From NCBI GenBank assembly GCA_003991915.1, contig RQTK01001099.1:35646-99645 (forward strand): a stretch of 64,000 nucleotides of DNA, written 5' to 3'. Below, one piece after another: positions 37,151 through 50,600 of the stretch (position 1 is the first letter of the stretch; every line of letters starts with the position of its first letter). This DNA comes from Elysia chlorotica. Lineage: Eukaryota > Mollusca > Gastropoda > Plakobranchidae. The notes under the pieces were generated by a model that was not told the DNA's origin, did no database searches, and saw nothing but the letters and a program-made list of their open reading frames with translations. A program made the translations under genes and the position numbers.

Positions 37151-37928
37151 ATCATGATGATAGCACACAAAATTACACATAAGGAACTCTAAACAAAGCT
37201 CTTTAAAAAAAAGGTTTATCGTACTGGTGGTATTTCAAAGTTTTAGGCTTTATAATAGGGGCTATATTTTTCTGTAAAGATTTTGTCTATGTCCTGAATA
37301 ATATCTTTATATCTCTAACCAAATTGAAATGTATTTGACTATTTCGCTTCCATCCATAAGGGCAGCCTACGATTACGATTTGCATCTTCTGGTTAATCAA
37401 TAAACTACTTTTGTTTGTGAATCTGTACTATATATATTACCCTCATTATGTGTACTAAGCTTATACCTCTTATCGAATTACCTTTTTAAGCACCTGTTTG
37501 ATCTTGAAGCACAAAAAAATGATATTGCAGTGTTGTTTTTATCCTTTTTATATGTGTGGTGATGCCTCTAAATGAGATGTTTTCTTGCAGAGCTCGATTT
37601 GAGAAAATTTATTTTTCTACTGGGGGGTTTCTTTAGTGTACAGGCCATAAGGGAAACGTGAATACGGATCTTTGTTTTAATTTTCAGTCACCCCAAATAA
37701 TTGAGTAACACATAATGGTGTTGTTTTAAATATCTGTGACAGTATTTTTCAAAGCTTAGCAATTTTCCTCTAGCAGTTTAACCCTGATATGCATAACTGA
37801 ATACCTTGCTGTATTGTCATTTCTTAAAACAGTTTTCTCTTTAAAAACTTACAGCTGTCAAAGTAAAGGACATGTAAAATGTATGGTTGAGGAAGTAGCA
37901 TTGTTGGTGTATGCCAATAGTTTTATTT

Positions 37929-37930
<2 letters not shown>

Positions 37931-38013
<83 letters not shown>
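37931..38013. repeat. (AAT)n microsatellite
   Basis: Near-perfect AAT run between genes. Confidence 0.97.
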
Positions 38014-38769
38014 TTAATAATGTACATATGTACACATGTACACATACATACTATTTACTTTTTGGCTTGGGGTGCTTTTTATGGAATTTGTTTCAAGTTT
38101 ATTATTCCTATCAACATGAGATACATTTTTTTTATTGTTTTGATGATGGGATTTTTAGTGCCATCATGAAATCATTGAGAGTTAATGCAGTCTCTCTCTT
38201 TTTTTTTAAGCAAAAAATGATACACTCAAGATTCACTGGCACTGGGAATTTTTAAATAGAAATTATATTGATGTATTAAACAAAAATAAAATTGTGATGG
38301 CTGTTATTGGTAAAAAAAAATATTGATCTTTATACAAATGATGCAACTATTGGTTATTTATTAAAAGTGTTAGTGATAAAAATGATGCATATATAATTAT
38401 AATTATAAATATAACCTTTCTTTCCTTTCTGAAACTGACTTTTTAAAGATGTATATTCTTGCTCAAGCTGCTCAATTTCTCAACCCTGTCGACAATATGT
38501 GCCATTCAGACAGTATAACAATTTTTTTATTGACCCTAATATCCTTTAGAATTTTAAATTCTTCAGATTGACTACTGTTGTGAGAACTATATTTTTATAA
38601 ATTTGAGGCTGTCTGTTAAATCAGTGATTGCATACAGTGGAACATACATGTCTTACATAGATGCCATAATCAATTTTTTGTTGAGACTATGCATGCAAGA
38701 GCAATTTATAACTTTCAAAAGTGGCTTAAATATATTAGCCATATGAATTAACTTATTAAATATACTGCA

Positions 38770-38965
38770 TATTATCTATATATTTATATGTATATATCTC
38801 TCCCTACCTTCTCTCTCTTTCTCTGATTCCCTCTCTCTTTCTTTCCCCCTCTCTTTCTATTTCTCTAATTCCTCCTCTCTATTTCCCTCTCTCTTTCTCT
38901 TTCTCACTTTCTCCCTGCCTCCTGCCCTTTATCCTCTCTCCCTCTCCCTTCATTTTCTTCTTTTC
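38770..38965. repeat. Pyrimidine-rich tract
   Basis: About 190 bases almost entirely C and T on the plus strand, an imperfect ctctctttc repeat following a short TATA-rich stretch. Confidence 0.85.
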
Positions 38966-39344
38966 AATTCTTTTTTATGAGATTAGAATGATCACTAATT
39001 TAAAATACTCCATGATCAGTCTTGTAAATAACTAATGTGAAGAATTTTAGATCACATGTGGTATCAATGGCCTGCTTTATAATATTTTCTCATTGTCAGG
39101 CACAAGGAGTCTTAAGAGGGTGTTGGGCAACTTTACTGTATTAAAAAATTAGTACTCTCAAGCTTTGAAATGCGCATATTGATACACAATTTTTAACTTT
39201 AAAATCTTTTGTCGTTAGTACATGTATATGTATAATTAAAAATGGTGAATGAAGAGGTCTTGTTTCGATCTAAGTGATAGAGCATTGGGCGTCTTCTTGG
39301 AAGGATCTTTACCACGATCAGGCAAAAGTAATTGTTAGATTTCA

Positions 39345-39490
39345 ATCCGTAGTGGTTGGGCCGGTGTTAGTATAATGTGAGACAGAAGCAACTTTCTGCT
39401 CTGTCTCTGTGTGACACACAGAGAATTGTCAGATGTTAGTTTTGTTGCTGACGTTGGAATAAGAAACGAATGAACAAATGGCCCAACCAA
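39345..39490 (+). mobile_element. SINE family A, shortened body
   Basis: Reads ggttgggccggtgttagtat, aatgtgagacagaagcaact and gagaattgtcagatgttagt, then jumps to gctgacgttgg, missing the agcctatata block. Confidence 0.75.
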
Positions 39491-40539
39491 TAAAACGTAT
39501 GATGCTATGAATTCTGTCTTATGTTGAAGGAATAGTTTATTTGCTTCCGTGATATTGTCTCCCTTTATGTTCTCAAATGTATTAAGCATATTTAAAAAAA
39601 AATAAACCTAACTTTCAGTTTTTGTTTTTAAACTTCACAGTTAATTATTTCTGCTGCAATCACAGTCTTCTCTTTAGTGACAGTATTTTATTTAAAAATT
39701 ATAACACTTTTGAGTTTTTAAAAGGGATTTCTGGAACCCATTGAGTGAAAGACGCTAAGTGCATTTGATGCGTGTACATGTATTGGTTGATTCTGGAAAG
39801 ACATTTTATCTGCAAACATTGTTCTATGCTCTTGTGTATATTGCCCCTTCCTTTCCAACTTATATAATCCTGTGTCTTTTAAGTTAAATATTTTACTTTC
39901 CGGATCTTCAAAGTCCATTAATTTCCTCTCTACTTTCTACTTCTGGATGCAACATATGCATGCATGTTTTTTGTATTGGATCTTTAAATCTATCCTTTAA
40001 CATTCTGATTGATGCATGAATTACTCTTAAAGCAGACTCTATTTTTACATGTACATGTTTAGCAGATAACAGTGTGATGTTTAAAAAAAAAAATGTTTTT
40101 TAATGAAAGATAGATTAAGTCGATATTCTTGTTAATGTACCCTTGACACTGAACTTATTTTGTCAGTGAGGGAATTTTTTTCTGACTCCTAAGTGATTCT
40201 TACCAGCCTTAATAGTCATTGATCCGGAAGGTTAGTCCTGCTGGCATAAGTTGGCTTGAAGTGATACAATGTACATGTCCTGTCTCCGCGGACTCTACTT
40301 AGAACCATGCAGATTCATTCTCTCCTTCTAATGGCCGGCCTTAACCACATCTAAGTTGAAGCACGTACAGATAGACATAACACCATGATGTGAGTGTGAC
40401 TCGAGCATCGGCAAGTATTTTCATCTCTTTCTATCAATCAGGAGAACTAAGTCTCTCTCTTTTGCTTACACTCTATCTCTTCAGGTCTTCCTCTCTTTTT
40501 TGCACTGTCTCTGTCTGTTTTACTTTCACTTACTCACAC

Positions 40540-40542
<3 letters not shown>

Positions 40543-40585
<43 letters not shown>

Positions 40586-40650
40586 CTCTCTTTCTCTCTC
40601 TCTCTTTTTCTCTCTCTCTCTCTATCTCTATCTCTCTCTCTCTCTCCGCC
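40543..40650. repeat. Imperfect (TC)n microsatellite
   Basis: TC-rich run with TTTC and TATC interruptions, immediately followed by a short SINE family A fragment (40660-40720: gtgacggaatgtaaaagtgt, cctataaagcgtta). Confidence 0.93.
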
Positions 40651-40715
40651 CTGTTTCCTGTGTGACGGAATGTAAAAGTGTCAGACATCAGTCGTGGGCC
40701 TATAGCCTATAAAGC

Positions 40716-41379
40716 GTTAAAGAACGACCTCTCTCTATCTCTCATATTAGCCTTATTGTATTGTTATGTACGACTGAACATTTTTATAATTTTTTTAAAT
40801 TGATTATCAATCGAAGAATTCTATATGGTTGTGTGGTTGAAGTGATGATATTTAATGGCGGTTCCTTATCTTTTGTTTTCATTTAATTTTTAATACACAA
40901 AAATCTACAGTTGGCAGCTGTAATCCTCGGTGGAGGGGTGATCAATAAACCGACTTTTGATTACTGGTGATATAACATGCTCTCTACATTCAATAATACA
41001 TATTTGTTGTAACGTTCCAAATAAATATAATCATGTATTGGTCAATGGCACATGCTCTTCCTCTTTATTTTGTTTAAATAAAAATTATGTCGGAAGACTT
41101 AAAACACTTTTTTATACGTGCTTTGTTGTGGCATCCCATAGCTATACTTTGTGGACCGTTATGAGGATAGCCTACTTATGCATTACTCTGTGGTGTTATG
41201 ACATTCTCAGAGTCAATCGTTTGCAATATGGAGAGCTAATGAAAAAAACACACAAGAGCCTAAATTGAGAATGGTTTCAAATCAAAATCTAGTCTTCAGT
41301 TAATTAGAAAACTTTTAACATAGTGTGTCTTTTGTCTATTGACTTACTACACACATAGATATAATTGCACACACCCACA

Positions 41380-41430
<51 letters not shown>

Positions 41431-43005
41431 GGAACTCAGTATAAGACCCTCCTGAAAATGAAAAGAAATATCTGTACTCGTCAAATAAGAATGCATCTTT
41501 TTGTAAAAACTTGAAAAACTCATCCAACTTTTGGCGAGAAGTGTAATCAATACTGCCCAGGAAAGTTAGTCAAAACAATAAGATTGGCAAGCGGTATTCT
41601 TTCTTTAAAGGAATTTTCCAGTTAAATAACACACAGCCATCTATCTGCTTAGAATCACCGTAAAGTTGCCCATAGATTTGGTTAAAGCTGGAAAATCTCC
41701 GGGATCTGACCAAATCCTCAACGAAATGTTGAAATGCGGTAAAAGCCACATTATATCATTCCTAAGGGTTGCATTTCAAAACATTTTTGACAGTGGCAAT
41801 TTTCCCACAAATTGGACTAAGACCATTATTGTGCCTATACACAAAAAAGGGGGATACAAATTCATTGATTACAGTAAATGCTTCGACTCAATTAATAGAC
41901 AAACACTTCTAAACATTTTGAATCGAAACGGGGTCTCAGGCAAACTACTGAATGCCGTAAAAGGAACATACAATCAAGTGTCATCAGCCGTATGAAATAA
42001 CTTCGAAATATCAAAATATTTTGAGTGCCCTGATGGCGTTAGACAAGGATGTCTCCTAAGTCCACTACTTTTCTGCATATTTATCACAGAATTGTCACTC
42101 AATATAAATAAAAAAGGCAAGCTTGGTATCCAGTTTCTACCAAAAAAAAAAAAAACATAACAACATATTTTAATAGACGAAAACACAAAGATTGTTTCTA
42201 AAAACAGAAAAAAAAAAAAGACACCAAAAAAAGAATAATAAAATACAAAATAAAACTTAAAAAATGAAAATATAAAACAATATCGATAAAACCAAAAAAG
42301 TACTTTTCAGAAAAGAGGGTTATTTAAGTAAATACGAAATCTGGGATTATGGAAATACACCGCTTGAAATTGTTAACGCGCAAAAATATCTTGGAATGGA
42401 CTTTACGTCTGGTTAGAGCTTCACAAAATGCACTTCAATGCTAGTAAGCAAGGCCACACAGATAGGTTATGAAAATAAAAATATTGTTTAAACTCTTTGA
42501 TTCTGAAGTACGTCCTTTTTCCTCATATGCCAGTGAGCTATGGTGTGCTCGTGAGTTCACAGGAATAAGGCAAGTCCACGCTACCACCACCAAACGGGTT
42601 TTAAAAAATATCAATTCATTACTAAGTAATACTTAAATACTGCTCTTTATGGAGAGACAGCTAGGTTTCCACTACACATTGCTATTAAAATTCGACGTTT
42701 AAAATATAGGTTAATACTTTTTAAAATGCCAGATTCTAGGAAGCCTATCACAGTATCAGTGCTTAAAATTTTTGAATGAAAAGAAAGTCAAATATTTGGT
42801 AACTGATATGAAACATAATATATTATTATGTTATGTTCCAAATGGATTTGGCCTTGCCTGGGTGTTTAAATGTGTTTGCAATGAAACTTATTTCTGCAAT
42901 GTTTTAAAAATAAGACCGTGCGACGTGTTGAAGCAAACTTTGAATGCCAAGTTATCCAATAATCAAGGTACGACTTTCTATTCTTCATTTAAATTCTACC
43001 TATAT
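40716..43005 (+). mobile_element. LINE-derived block 1 with RT core, dead
   Basis: From 40716 a non-coding part, a (TC)n run (41382-41427), then decayed ORF2. The parts are linker (KNLKNSSNFWRE), RT start KAGKSPGSDQILNEMLKCGK, WTKTIIVPIHKKG, a deletion into YSKCFDSINRQTLLNILNRN, GVRQGCLLSPLLFCIFITEL, NAQKYLGMDF, and a C-terminal part to FYSSFKFYLYSIKERPL. The F-A-D-D block is missing and several frames are used, so it is not functional. Confidence 0.82.
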
Positions 43006-43731
43006 AGCATTAAAGAACGACCTCTCTCTCTCTCTCTTACATTAGCTTAATTGTATTGTTATGTACGACTGAACATTTTTATCATTTTTTAAATTGATTA
43101 TCAATCGAAGAATCCTATATGGTTGTGTGGTTGAAGTGATGGTATTTAATGGCGGTTCCTTATCTTTTGTTTTCATTTAATTTTTAATACACACAAATCA
43201 ACAGTTGGCAGCTGTAATCCTCGGTGGAGGGGTGATCAATAAACCGACTTTTGATTACTGGTGATATAACATGCTCTCTACATTCAATAATACACATTTG
43301 TTGTAACGTTCCGAATAAATATAATCATGTATTGGTCAATGGCACATGCTCTTCCTCTTTATTTTGTTTCAATAAAAATTATGTCGGAAGACTAAACATA
43401 CATTTTTATACGTGCTTTGTTGTGGCATCCCATAGCTACACTTTAAACAGGGCTGGTCAGGGCGATTTGTGGGATTAGTGGACCGTTATGAGGATAGCCT
43501 ACTTATGCATTACTCTGTGGTGAGATGACATTCTCAGAGTCAATCGTCTACCATATGGAGAGCTATTGAAAAAAACACACGATACAAAAACAAATATTAA
43601 GTCTCTAAAGAGCCTAAATAAATAATGGTTTCAAAACACAATATATTCTTCAGTTAAGTAGTAAACTTGAAACATTTGTCTTTTCTCCATTGACTAATGC
43701 ATATACACATACACATATTTAATTACACACA

Positions 43732-43792
<61 letters not shown>

Positions 43793-44660
43793 GGAGCTCA
43801 GGATACTATTAGACCCTTATGAAAAAGAAAAACAAATATCTGTACTCGCCAAATAAGATGGCATCTTTATGTAAAAACTTGAAAAACTCGTCCAACTTTT
43901 GGCGAGAAGTGAAATCAATACTACCTAGGAAAGTTACTCAAAACAATATTTATTAAGATTGATCAGTGCTATACTTTCTTCAAACGCTTTTCCAGTTAAA
44001 AACACAGAGCCACCAATCTGCTTAGAAGTACCGGCTCGATTTCACCCAGAAATAGGATCGTATATTGATCTTAACAAAGACATAGAGGATGCTGAAGAAA
44101 GGCGGTCATAGATTGGGTAAAGCTGGAAAAACTTCGGATTCTGACCAAATTCTCAACGAAATGTTGAAATGCGGTAAAAGTCACATTATTTCATTCATGA
44201 CATAAGGGTTGGATTTCAAAACATTTTTGATTGTGGTAATCTTCCCACAAATTAATGTAAAAACTGCTTTAAGAAGACTTCGACTTGGTTTGTCAGAGAT
44301 AAATTGGCACAAATTCAGATATTCTAAAGCCATTTCACTGCAAATGTGTCCAGTATGCAACTTACAAAAGGAAGATGAATACCACATATTAATGATTTGT
44401 AAATCATACGAGGATATTCGAATCACGTTCATCTCTCCCAAACACATTTCAATTAGAAATAGAAGTAGATTAAGCCTGCTAATGTCAAACAGTTATCTTT
44501 ATTCAAATATTGCCATCTATTTCCAGCATGCGTTGAAACTAAGAAAATTATTGATGTACGACGCCAATCTTTTGTATGTTGAATTTTTTGTTTCTCATTT
44601 CGTTATTATCATTATAAAATTATTTATTATTTTTGGGGAATTGTATTCTTCCTGATCTGT
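43006..44660 (+). mobile_element. LINE-derived block 2, direct copy of block 1 with central deletion
   Basis: From 43006 the sequence repeats block 1 from taaagaacgacctctctct through the (TC)n run (43733-43789) and linker to the RT start (LKCGKSHIISFM). It then jumps to a C-terminal zinc-knuckle region reading INWHKFRYSKAISLQMCPVC then NLQKEDEYHILMICKSYED, with C-x2-C and H-x4-C spacing. Most of the RT is deleted. Confidence 0.8.
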
Positions 44661-45183
44661 GTATGTTAAAAAAGCATAGTAAAATTCCGGAATGAAAGGA
44701 GTCTTGTAAAACGTATTTAATTTCAAGTATCATATTTTGTAATAATTCAAACAAGAAATGATTTAAATGACAACATCAAAACTACCTTTTCGAGTTGCCT
44801 CAGGTTTATAATACTGCAATGAACAATATTATGCATCTCAAGAGTTAACACATATCAAGCAAACATTTCACTTTATAAAATGATTTGAAAGCTAACAATA
44901 AGAATAACGCTTTTACTGCATTGAAAAAGTTTAGTGGACCCCCCCCCAGCAACGCCACACGGCTCAAAAAAAAAAAAAACAAAAAACACACACAAAAAAA
45001 CAAACAAAGCAAGATATACATTTCTTTTCTTTAATCTTTCTTCCCATTTTTGCATACTCCCCCTCCCCCTTTCTTTCTTCCCCTTTTTCCCTCACTCGCA
45101 CAACTAACAGTAACACACATTCCAGTCACTTTCCTTTCTCAACCTCTATTCTTTCCCTTTCTTATTGTGTCTCTGTCTGTCTG

Positions 45184-45185
<2 letters not shown>

Positions 45186-45236
<51 letters not shown>

Positions 45237-45239
45237 TCT
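45186..45239. repeat. (TC)n microsatellite
   Basis: Perfect TC run between genes, in a C/T-rich stretch from about 45050. Confidence 0.96.
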
Positions 45240-45844
45240 CTCTTCCCCTCTCCCTTTTTACTCGCTCTCTCATAAATATTCTTGGTTCCCCACCACTATT
45301 ACTCAAACAAAAGCAAAGTTGAGAAACATAATGCCCATGACACCCTCGACGCATCAGAACATTAAGACAAATGGCCATAATAATTATACATATCACAGTA
45401 TCACCAGAAAAGATCATACTATAAAATATACACGCTTAGAAACAAAGCAATTATAATAATACAATAATAAAGATTCTAAAAAAACACGTAAAAAGGCATA
45501 TACATAATTGACTGTATTGGTCCGTGGAGTAAAGAAAGGGACAACCATTACCTTGGAGTTTTGCTGATGCGTGAAACCTTCTCAGGTATATCTCAATTGA
45601 GCCCTTTTCATTTTTCTCTCAAAAACCAAGTAGGCTACTACACATACCCTTATCATTCTTCGGGGCAATGATATATATTTCTCAAAAAAAAAACAAACAA
45701 AAGTATGCATTTTATAACCTCTTTCCAAATTGTACGCCAAGCAAATCGTTTTTGCAACTATCTTCGTACACTCATTTGATTTAAATGTACATTGGGACGC
45801 CATGTATGATTGGCACCTCAAATTTCTAAGATATCTTTTTTGTT

Positions 45845-45845
<1 letters not shown>

Positions 45846-45927
<82 letters not shown>
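45846..45927. repeat. (GTT)n microsatellite
   Basis: Perfect GTT trinucleotide run about 1 kb beyond the 3' end of the gene at 46874-58397. Poly-Val and poly-Thr frames here are shadows. Confidence 0.97.
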
Positions 45928-45928
<1 letters not shown>

Positions 45929-46873
45929 CAGAAGCATATTTTCGATCCACCCTGACAAAATTACTTTTCATCATTTAGCACAATAGAGAGGGGGCAAAAA
46001 AGATGGCTGAGTTGACCCCTATTTCTAGACAGGCTGATGAAACAAATTGCTCGCTGCCCCCATTACAACGTGACAAGAAGATGTAATCTCAATTTCTCAA
46101 TTGCTTTAGGCACATAATCGCACATTCGTTTCATAAAACAACAGTAGTGCATGTTCAGTATTTTTCATTGGTTCTACTCTTATTGGAAACAAAGATATAC
46201 AGTTATATGAATTAGTTAAACCCGGACAAAAGTCATTCCCTGAATAAGAATAAAAAGTCAACCATCGTCATTTTTCCCCTATTGACCGAAACAACAATTA
46301 ATTGGGAGCGACTTAGCTTTTAACGTACCAATTTCGGTGTGGACTGTAACATAGACCCATCAAGTTAACACCTAAGTGCTCCATACACGCCCTGACCCAC
46401 ACTTGTAACTTGATGGCCATCAGATTAGGTGTAAAGAGGACTCAAACTCATCGACTTGTAATCCAGTAAGACTGTCGTCCAAGCATTAAAGCTGGTGGCT
46501 TGGCGAGACAACAGAGTACGAGGACTAGAGAGCTCCATGGGAGGAATTAAGTAGGAAAGAACTATCCATGCAAAGCTTAGGAGACGAAAAATACAACAAA
46601 GAGAGAGTATGTCAACGAGGTTTCGTTTCCTACCTTTAAAAAATATATATATTACAGAGAGCTTCACTTCTGTCAGTGAAAAAAATCCAACACCCTGCTG
46701 AGCAATCTTTTAAGAGCGCGTAAAAGCAAGCGTGGATTCAGCGATCGCTCTGTGTTACTGTATAATACTTTCTTGCTAGAACAGACAGAGAAGAGCCGCA
46801 CCAGCCCTAACAGCTTGGGCTCTCAGTCTTGCTGGTATAGAACTACATTATGTAAATGTTCACAAACCAAAGG

Positions 46874-47219
46874 TTAGTACTCTATGGTGGAAATGTCGCT
46901 GGGTTTCTCCTGGGTACTGGCCTCTGTGGGCGCAGACTCTTGGGTGACCCCGTGACCCGGCGCTACGTCTGCTGAGGACAGGTTGGACGACTTCCGGGCG
47001 GCGCCATGTTTGGTTTTGGCGTCTGCAGCTGCCTCGGGCTGCTTGTCATTCTGTTGTTGTTGTTGTTGTTGTTGTGGATCTGCCTGTTGGCTCTCCGTAG
47101 GGGGCGCTCCTCGCTCTCCGCCATCAGCGTCGCCGTCATCATCGGAGTAGTCGTCGTCGGAGTTATCTCGGTCTGGGATAGAGAGATAGAGGTAGAGAGA
47201 GATAGAGAGAGAGAAAGAT

Positions 47220-47271
<52 letters not shown>

Positions 47272-47605
47272 TAGATAGATAGGAATAGTATAAATGGGTG
47301 TACGAGAAGGGAAAGCAAGCTGTTCTATAACAGTAAAGACTAAGTCTTACTGATGGTCATCGAAAGCTGTGGGACTAAGAGGAGTAAGAACTATGTACGT
47401 GGAATGTCTGGTAGTTTCTATCAGTATGCACAATACTGAACTGGTACTTTTTTCATTTAACTTGAACGCTTAGGAAATTTATCTCCCATGAAAATTATAA
47501 TTTTTTGGTAACTCCCATATTTAAAATTTGTGTTATAGGTCTAGAGCATGTATTATGAAACGACATTTCACTAGGAAGAGTTAAAGGGTGTGTCAACGAA
47601 TAAGT

Positions 47606-47695
<90 letters not shown>

Positions 47696-50600
47696 GGGGA
47701 GAAAGAGAGAGAGAGAGAGGGAGAGGAGAGAGAGATGGAGAGAGGGTGGGAAGACAGTACGGAGAGAGGGAGAGGAAACAGATATAAGACAGAATTATAG
47801 AGATGAGGGCGGAAAGAGAACGGGAAAGAGGGAAAGGTTAGTTTTCTAAGATTTACCTTTTTTAACTACCATGAATTGCTCTCTACCTCCCAGCCGAGAC
47901 AAGGGTCTGTCCTTGCCTTCTCTGAAACAAAAGGAATTATAATACGTCTTGAGACAGCAATTAAACCTATAACATCATACATGTACTGTTAGATCTATAA
48001 TAAGGAAGACAACCTCTACAGTTGGATCGGTGCCAGTATAATGTGACCTGTCGAGTTTTGAATATCCCAATCCGAGGTCACGTCTCCTCATATGGTCTTG
48101 CTTGAGAACTAGATCCTAGAAAGCGACGGGAGGCTGCCGCAAGTGGTAGAATTTTGGCACATAATCAGAAGGTACCCGGTGAGAATCCACAATCGGAAAC
48201 ATATATTTGTTCAAGTGCACCCTTCAAATCTAGTTAGGTCGATTACAGTATAATGTATCTGGCAAAAACAAAAGACCTGATATCCCTGCACTGTTACTGT
48301 GTGACTCACAAAAATTCGCCAGGCGTAAGTGTTAGGACCCGTCGTCGTTTAGGATCCTCAATGGGAACATATGAGACGTTAAACTAGAAGAGAGATCTTC
48401 TATCCTACGCAACCATCGACTCGCTGATTGGATTTCGTACTTACTTGTGAAGTCGTTCAAAGCTCTTGACTGATGTGACGTCTTCCCGTTTATTACGCCC
48501 ATTGGAATGTTCTGTCACAACGACGGATTCTGTCGATAAATGGACGGAAGGTAATTTAGTACATCGTGGTAATATTCATAATAATGGTTATGGTACACAT
48601 TAATTTTGCCAATAGTATACATATCAATGAGAGGTATCCCATTCACCAGAGTAATAAGCTGCCTGATGGGTTCTAACCCAGGATTTCCTGTTTAGAAGTC
48701 GGAATGGAGTCGCATACTCTGGTGAAAGACCTATCTCCCATGTTTCTTTTTTCTCTTGCCCTTAATATCGCTAGGGTGCACGAACTTCGTTCCTTAGATA
48801 TCCTCCGCCTGTTTCACGCTCTCCAACACCGAATCTCAGTTTCTCATATCCCCGGCCACAGCCTAAACATTAGATGCCCTATTAAAGTCACAAAGAAATC
48901 GCTCTATAGAATATACCAAGAAAAACCACTGCCATTTCAAATTCTGTTAGCCCGATGGAGCCTCTTTGATCATATATTATGTAGAGAAAAAAACATCCCC
49001 GCCAATAAGGCAACGAGAGCCTAGTTTATTCAGTGCGGCACCAAACTGAGGGGGCGACAAAAACAACTCAATAAAGCTCAACAGAGAACTAGCGCCCCAG
49101 GTAGACTGATCACAATTAAATACTTAGAACAGATCACTGAACTTGCTCATAACAGAGACGGGTGGAGACTAATATTACAGTTCGACAAAGCTGCCGGGGT
49201 GTTGGGGTGTCACAGACTGTGACGCGATGCGGCCTTAAGTCAGTCAGTCACACTCTGGTTCTTGAAACACTTTATAATACATCGATTTCCACAAAACTTG
49301 ACAAAGACATGGACAAGTCTGTACCTGGGGTTTTGGCCAGGCGCACAACCTCCTCGGCGTCATCCTTCTCGGTGGCCGTGCTTGTGGCTGGAATGGACTT
49401 AGGCGATTCAGGTCTGGCTTTGTTTAACTCCCCAGTCGTGTTTCCAGTTTTCTCCTTGGGGGACCCTTTGGGTGATGCATGGGATTTAGCTTGCTCCTGA
49501 CGAGCATGGTCTGTTGTGTGCTGGGTGTACGACTCCTGGCCAGACCCTGATTTGGGAATTCCCTGTCCCAGCCTGTCTGACCCGTGCCCATCGCCAACTC
49601 GCTCCTCCTCCCCCTCCCTCTCCCCGTATGTGGGCCGATATCCGACGTGAGCGCCTCTCTGTTCGTCCGAAACGATCGGATCTCGGGCAGACAGCTTGGA
49701 TCTTTCGTCGTCCTCCTCTTCTACTGAGCCTTTCCTCTTCTCCTCCTCCTCTTCCACTGTTATCGTGGCTGTTGCCCTCGGAGTCAGTTCGTCCTTCTCA
49801 GCATTCTGCTCGGTGTGGCTGGTAGCCTCTCGTTTGCGGGGAGACCTGGGTGATGCTTGAGTATCTTCTTTTCTCTCGTCGGTTTCTAGGGGAAATAAAA
49901 AAATTAATAACATGCGATCAATACATTGTGTGAAAATAAATAAATCTCTTTTTAGCCTATAAATTTAATCAGACATAGGTGCGAGTAATGTTTTAACTGT
50001 GCCCTCACCTTCATTAGCAGTAGATGCATGAATGTGCCTCACCTCCACAACCAGTACGTGCATAACCCTGTCCTCACTTTCATAATCAGTACATACATAA
50101 CTCTGCCCTCACCTCCATAACCAGAACGTACACCTCCATATCCAGTACATACATACCTCTGCCATCACCTCCATAGCCAGTACACACATAACTCAACGCT
50201 CACCTCTATAACCAGTACATACATAACTCTGCCCTCAGCTCCATACCCAGTTTGTTTATTTTAACTCTGCTCCCACCTTCACCAGTACGTGAATAAATCT
50301 ACCCTCAGCTCCATAACTTTGATCTCACTTCCATAACTCTGCCCTCATCTCCAAAACCAGTCCGTGTATAACGGTGCTCTCACCTCCACCCTTCCTCTCT
50401 CAGCCCTTACCTCCATCCTTCCTCTCGCCGCTCTTGTCCGCGTCCTCCTCCCCCAGGCTGGACAGGGAGGAACCGGAAGTCCTTCTCTGTCTCGCTGGCG
50501 GAAGTGGAGATTCAGTTCTGGCCGGACCCCTGGCAGATGACCCGCTAACCTTTGACCCTTTCTGACCGCGACCTTTTGTGCCGGGTCTGTAAGGTCGGCC

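Noticed and set aside
41666-41995. 109-residue frame as a host protein
   Set aside because: It joins RT domain 1 to a later RT domain across a deletion and belongs to a dead LINE.
46430-46515. tRNA-like sequence on the minus strand
   Set aside because: A gatgagtttgagtcc block resembles a B box, but the stems do not pair and the 5' part does not fit.
49514-49825. 103-residue plus-strand frame
   Set aside because: It is antisense to the long exon 9 of the minus-strand gene.
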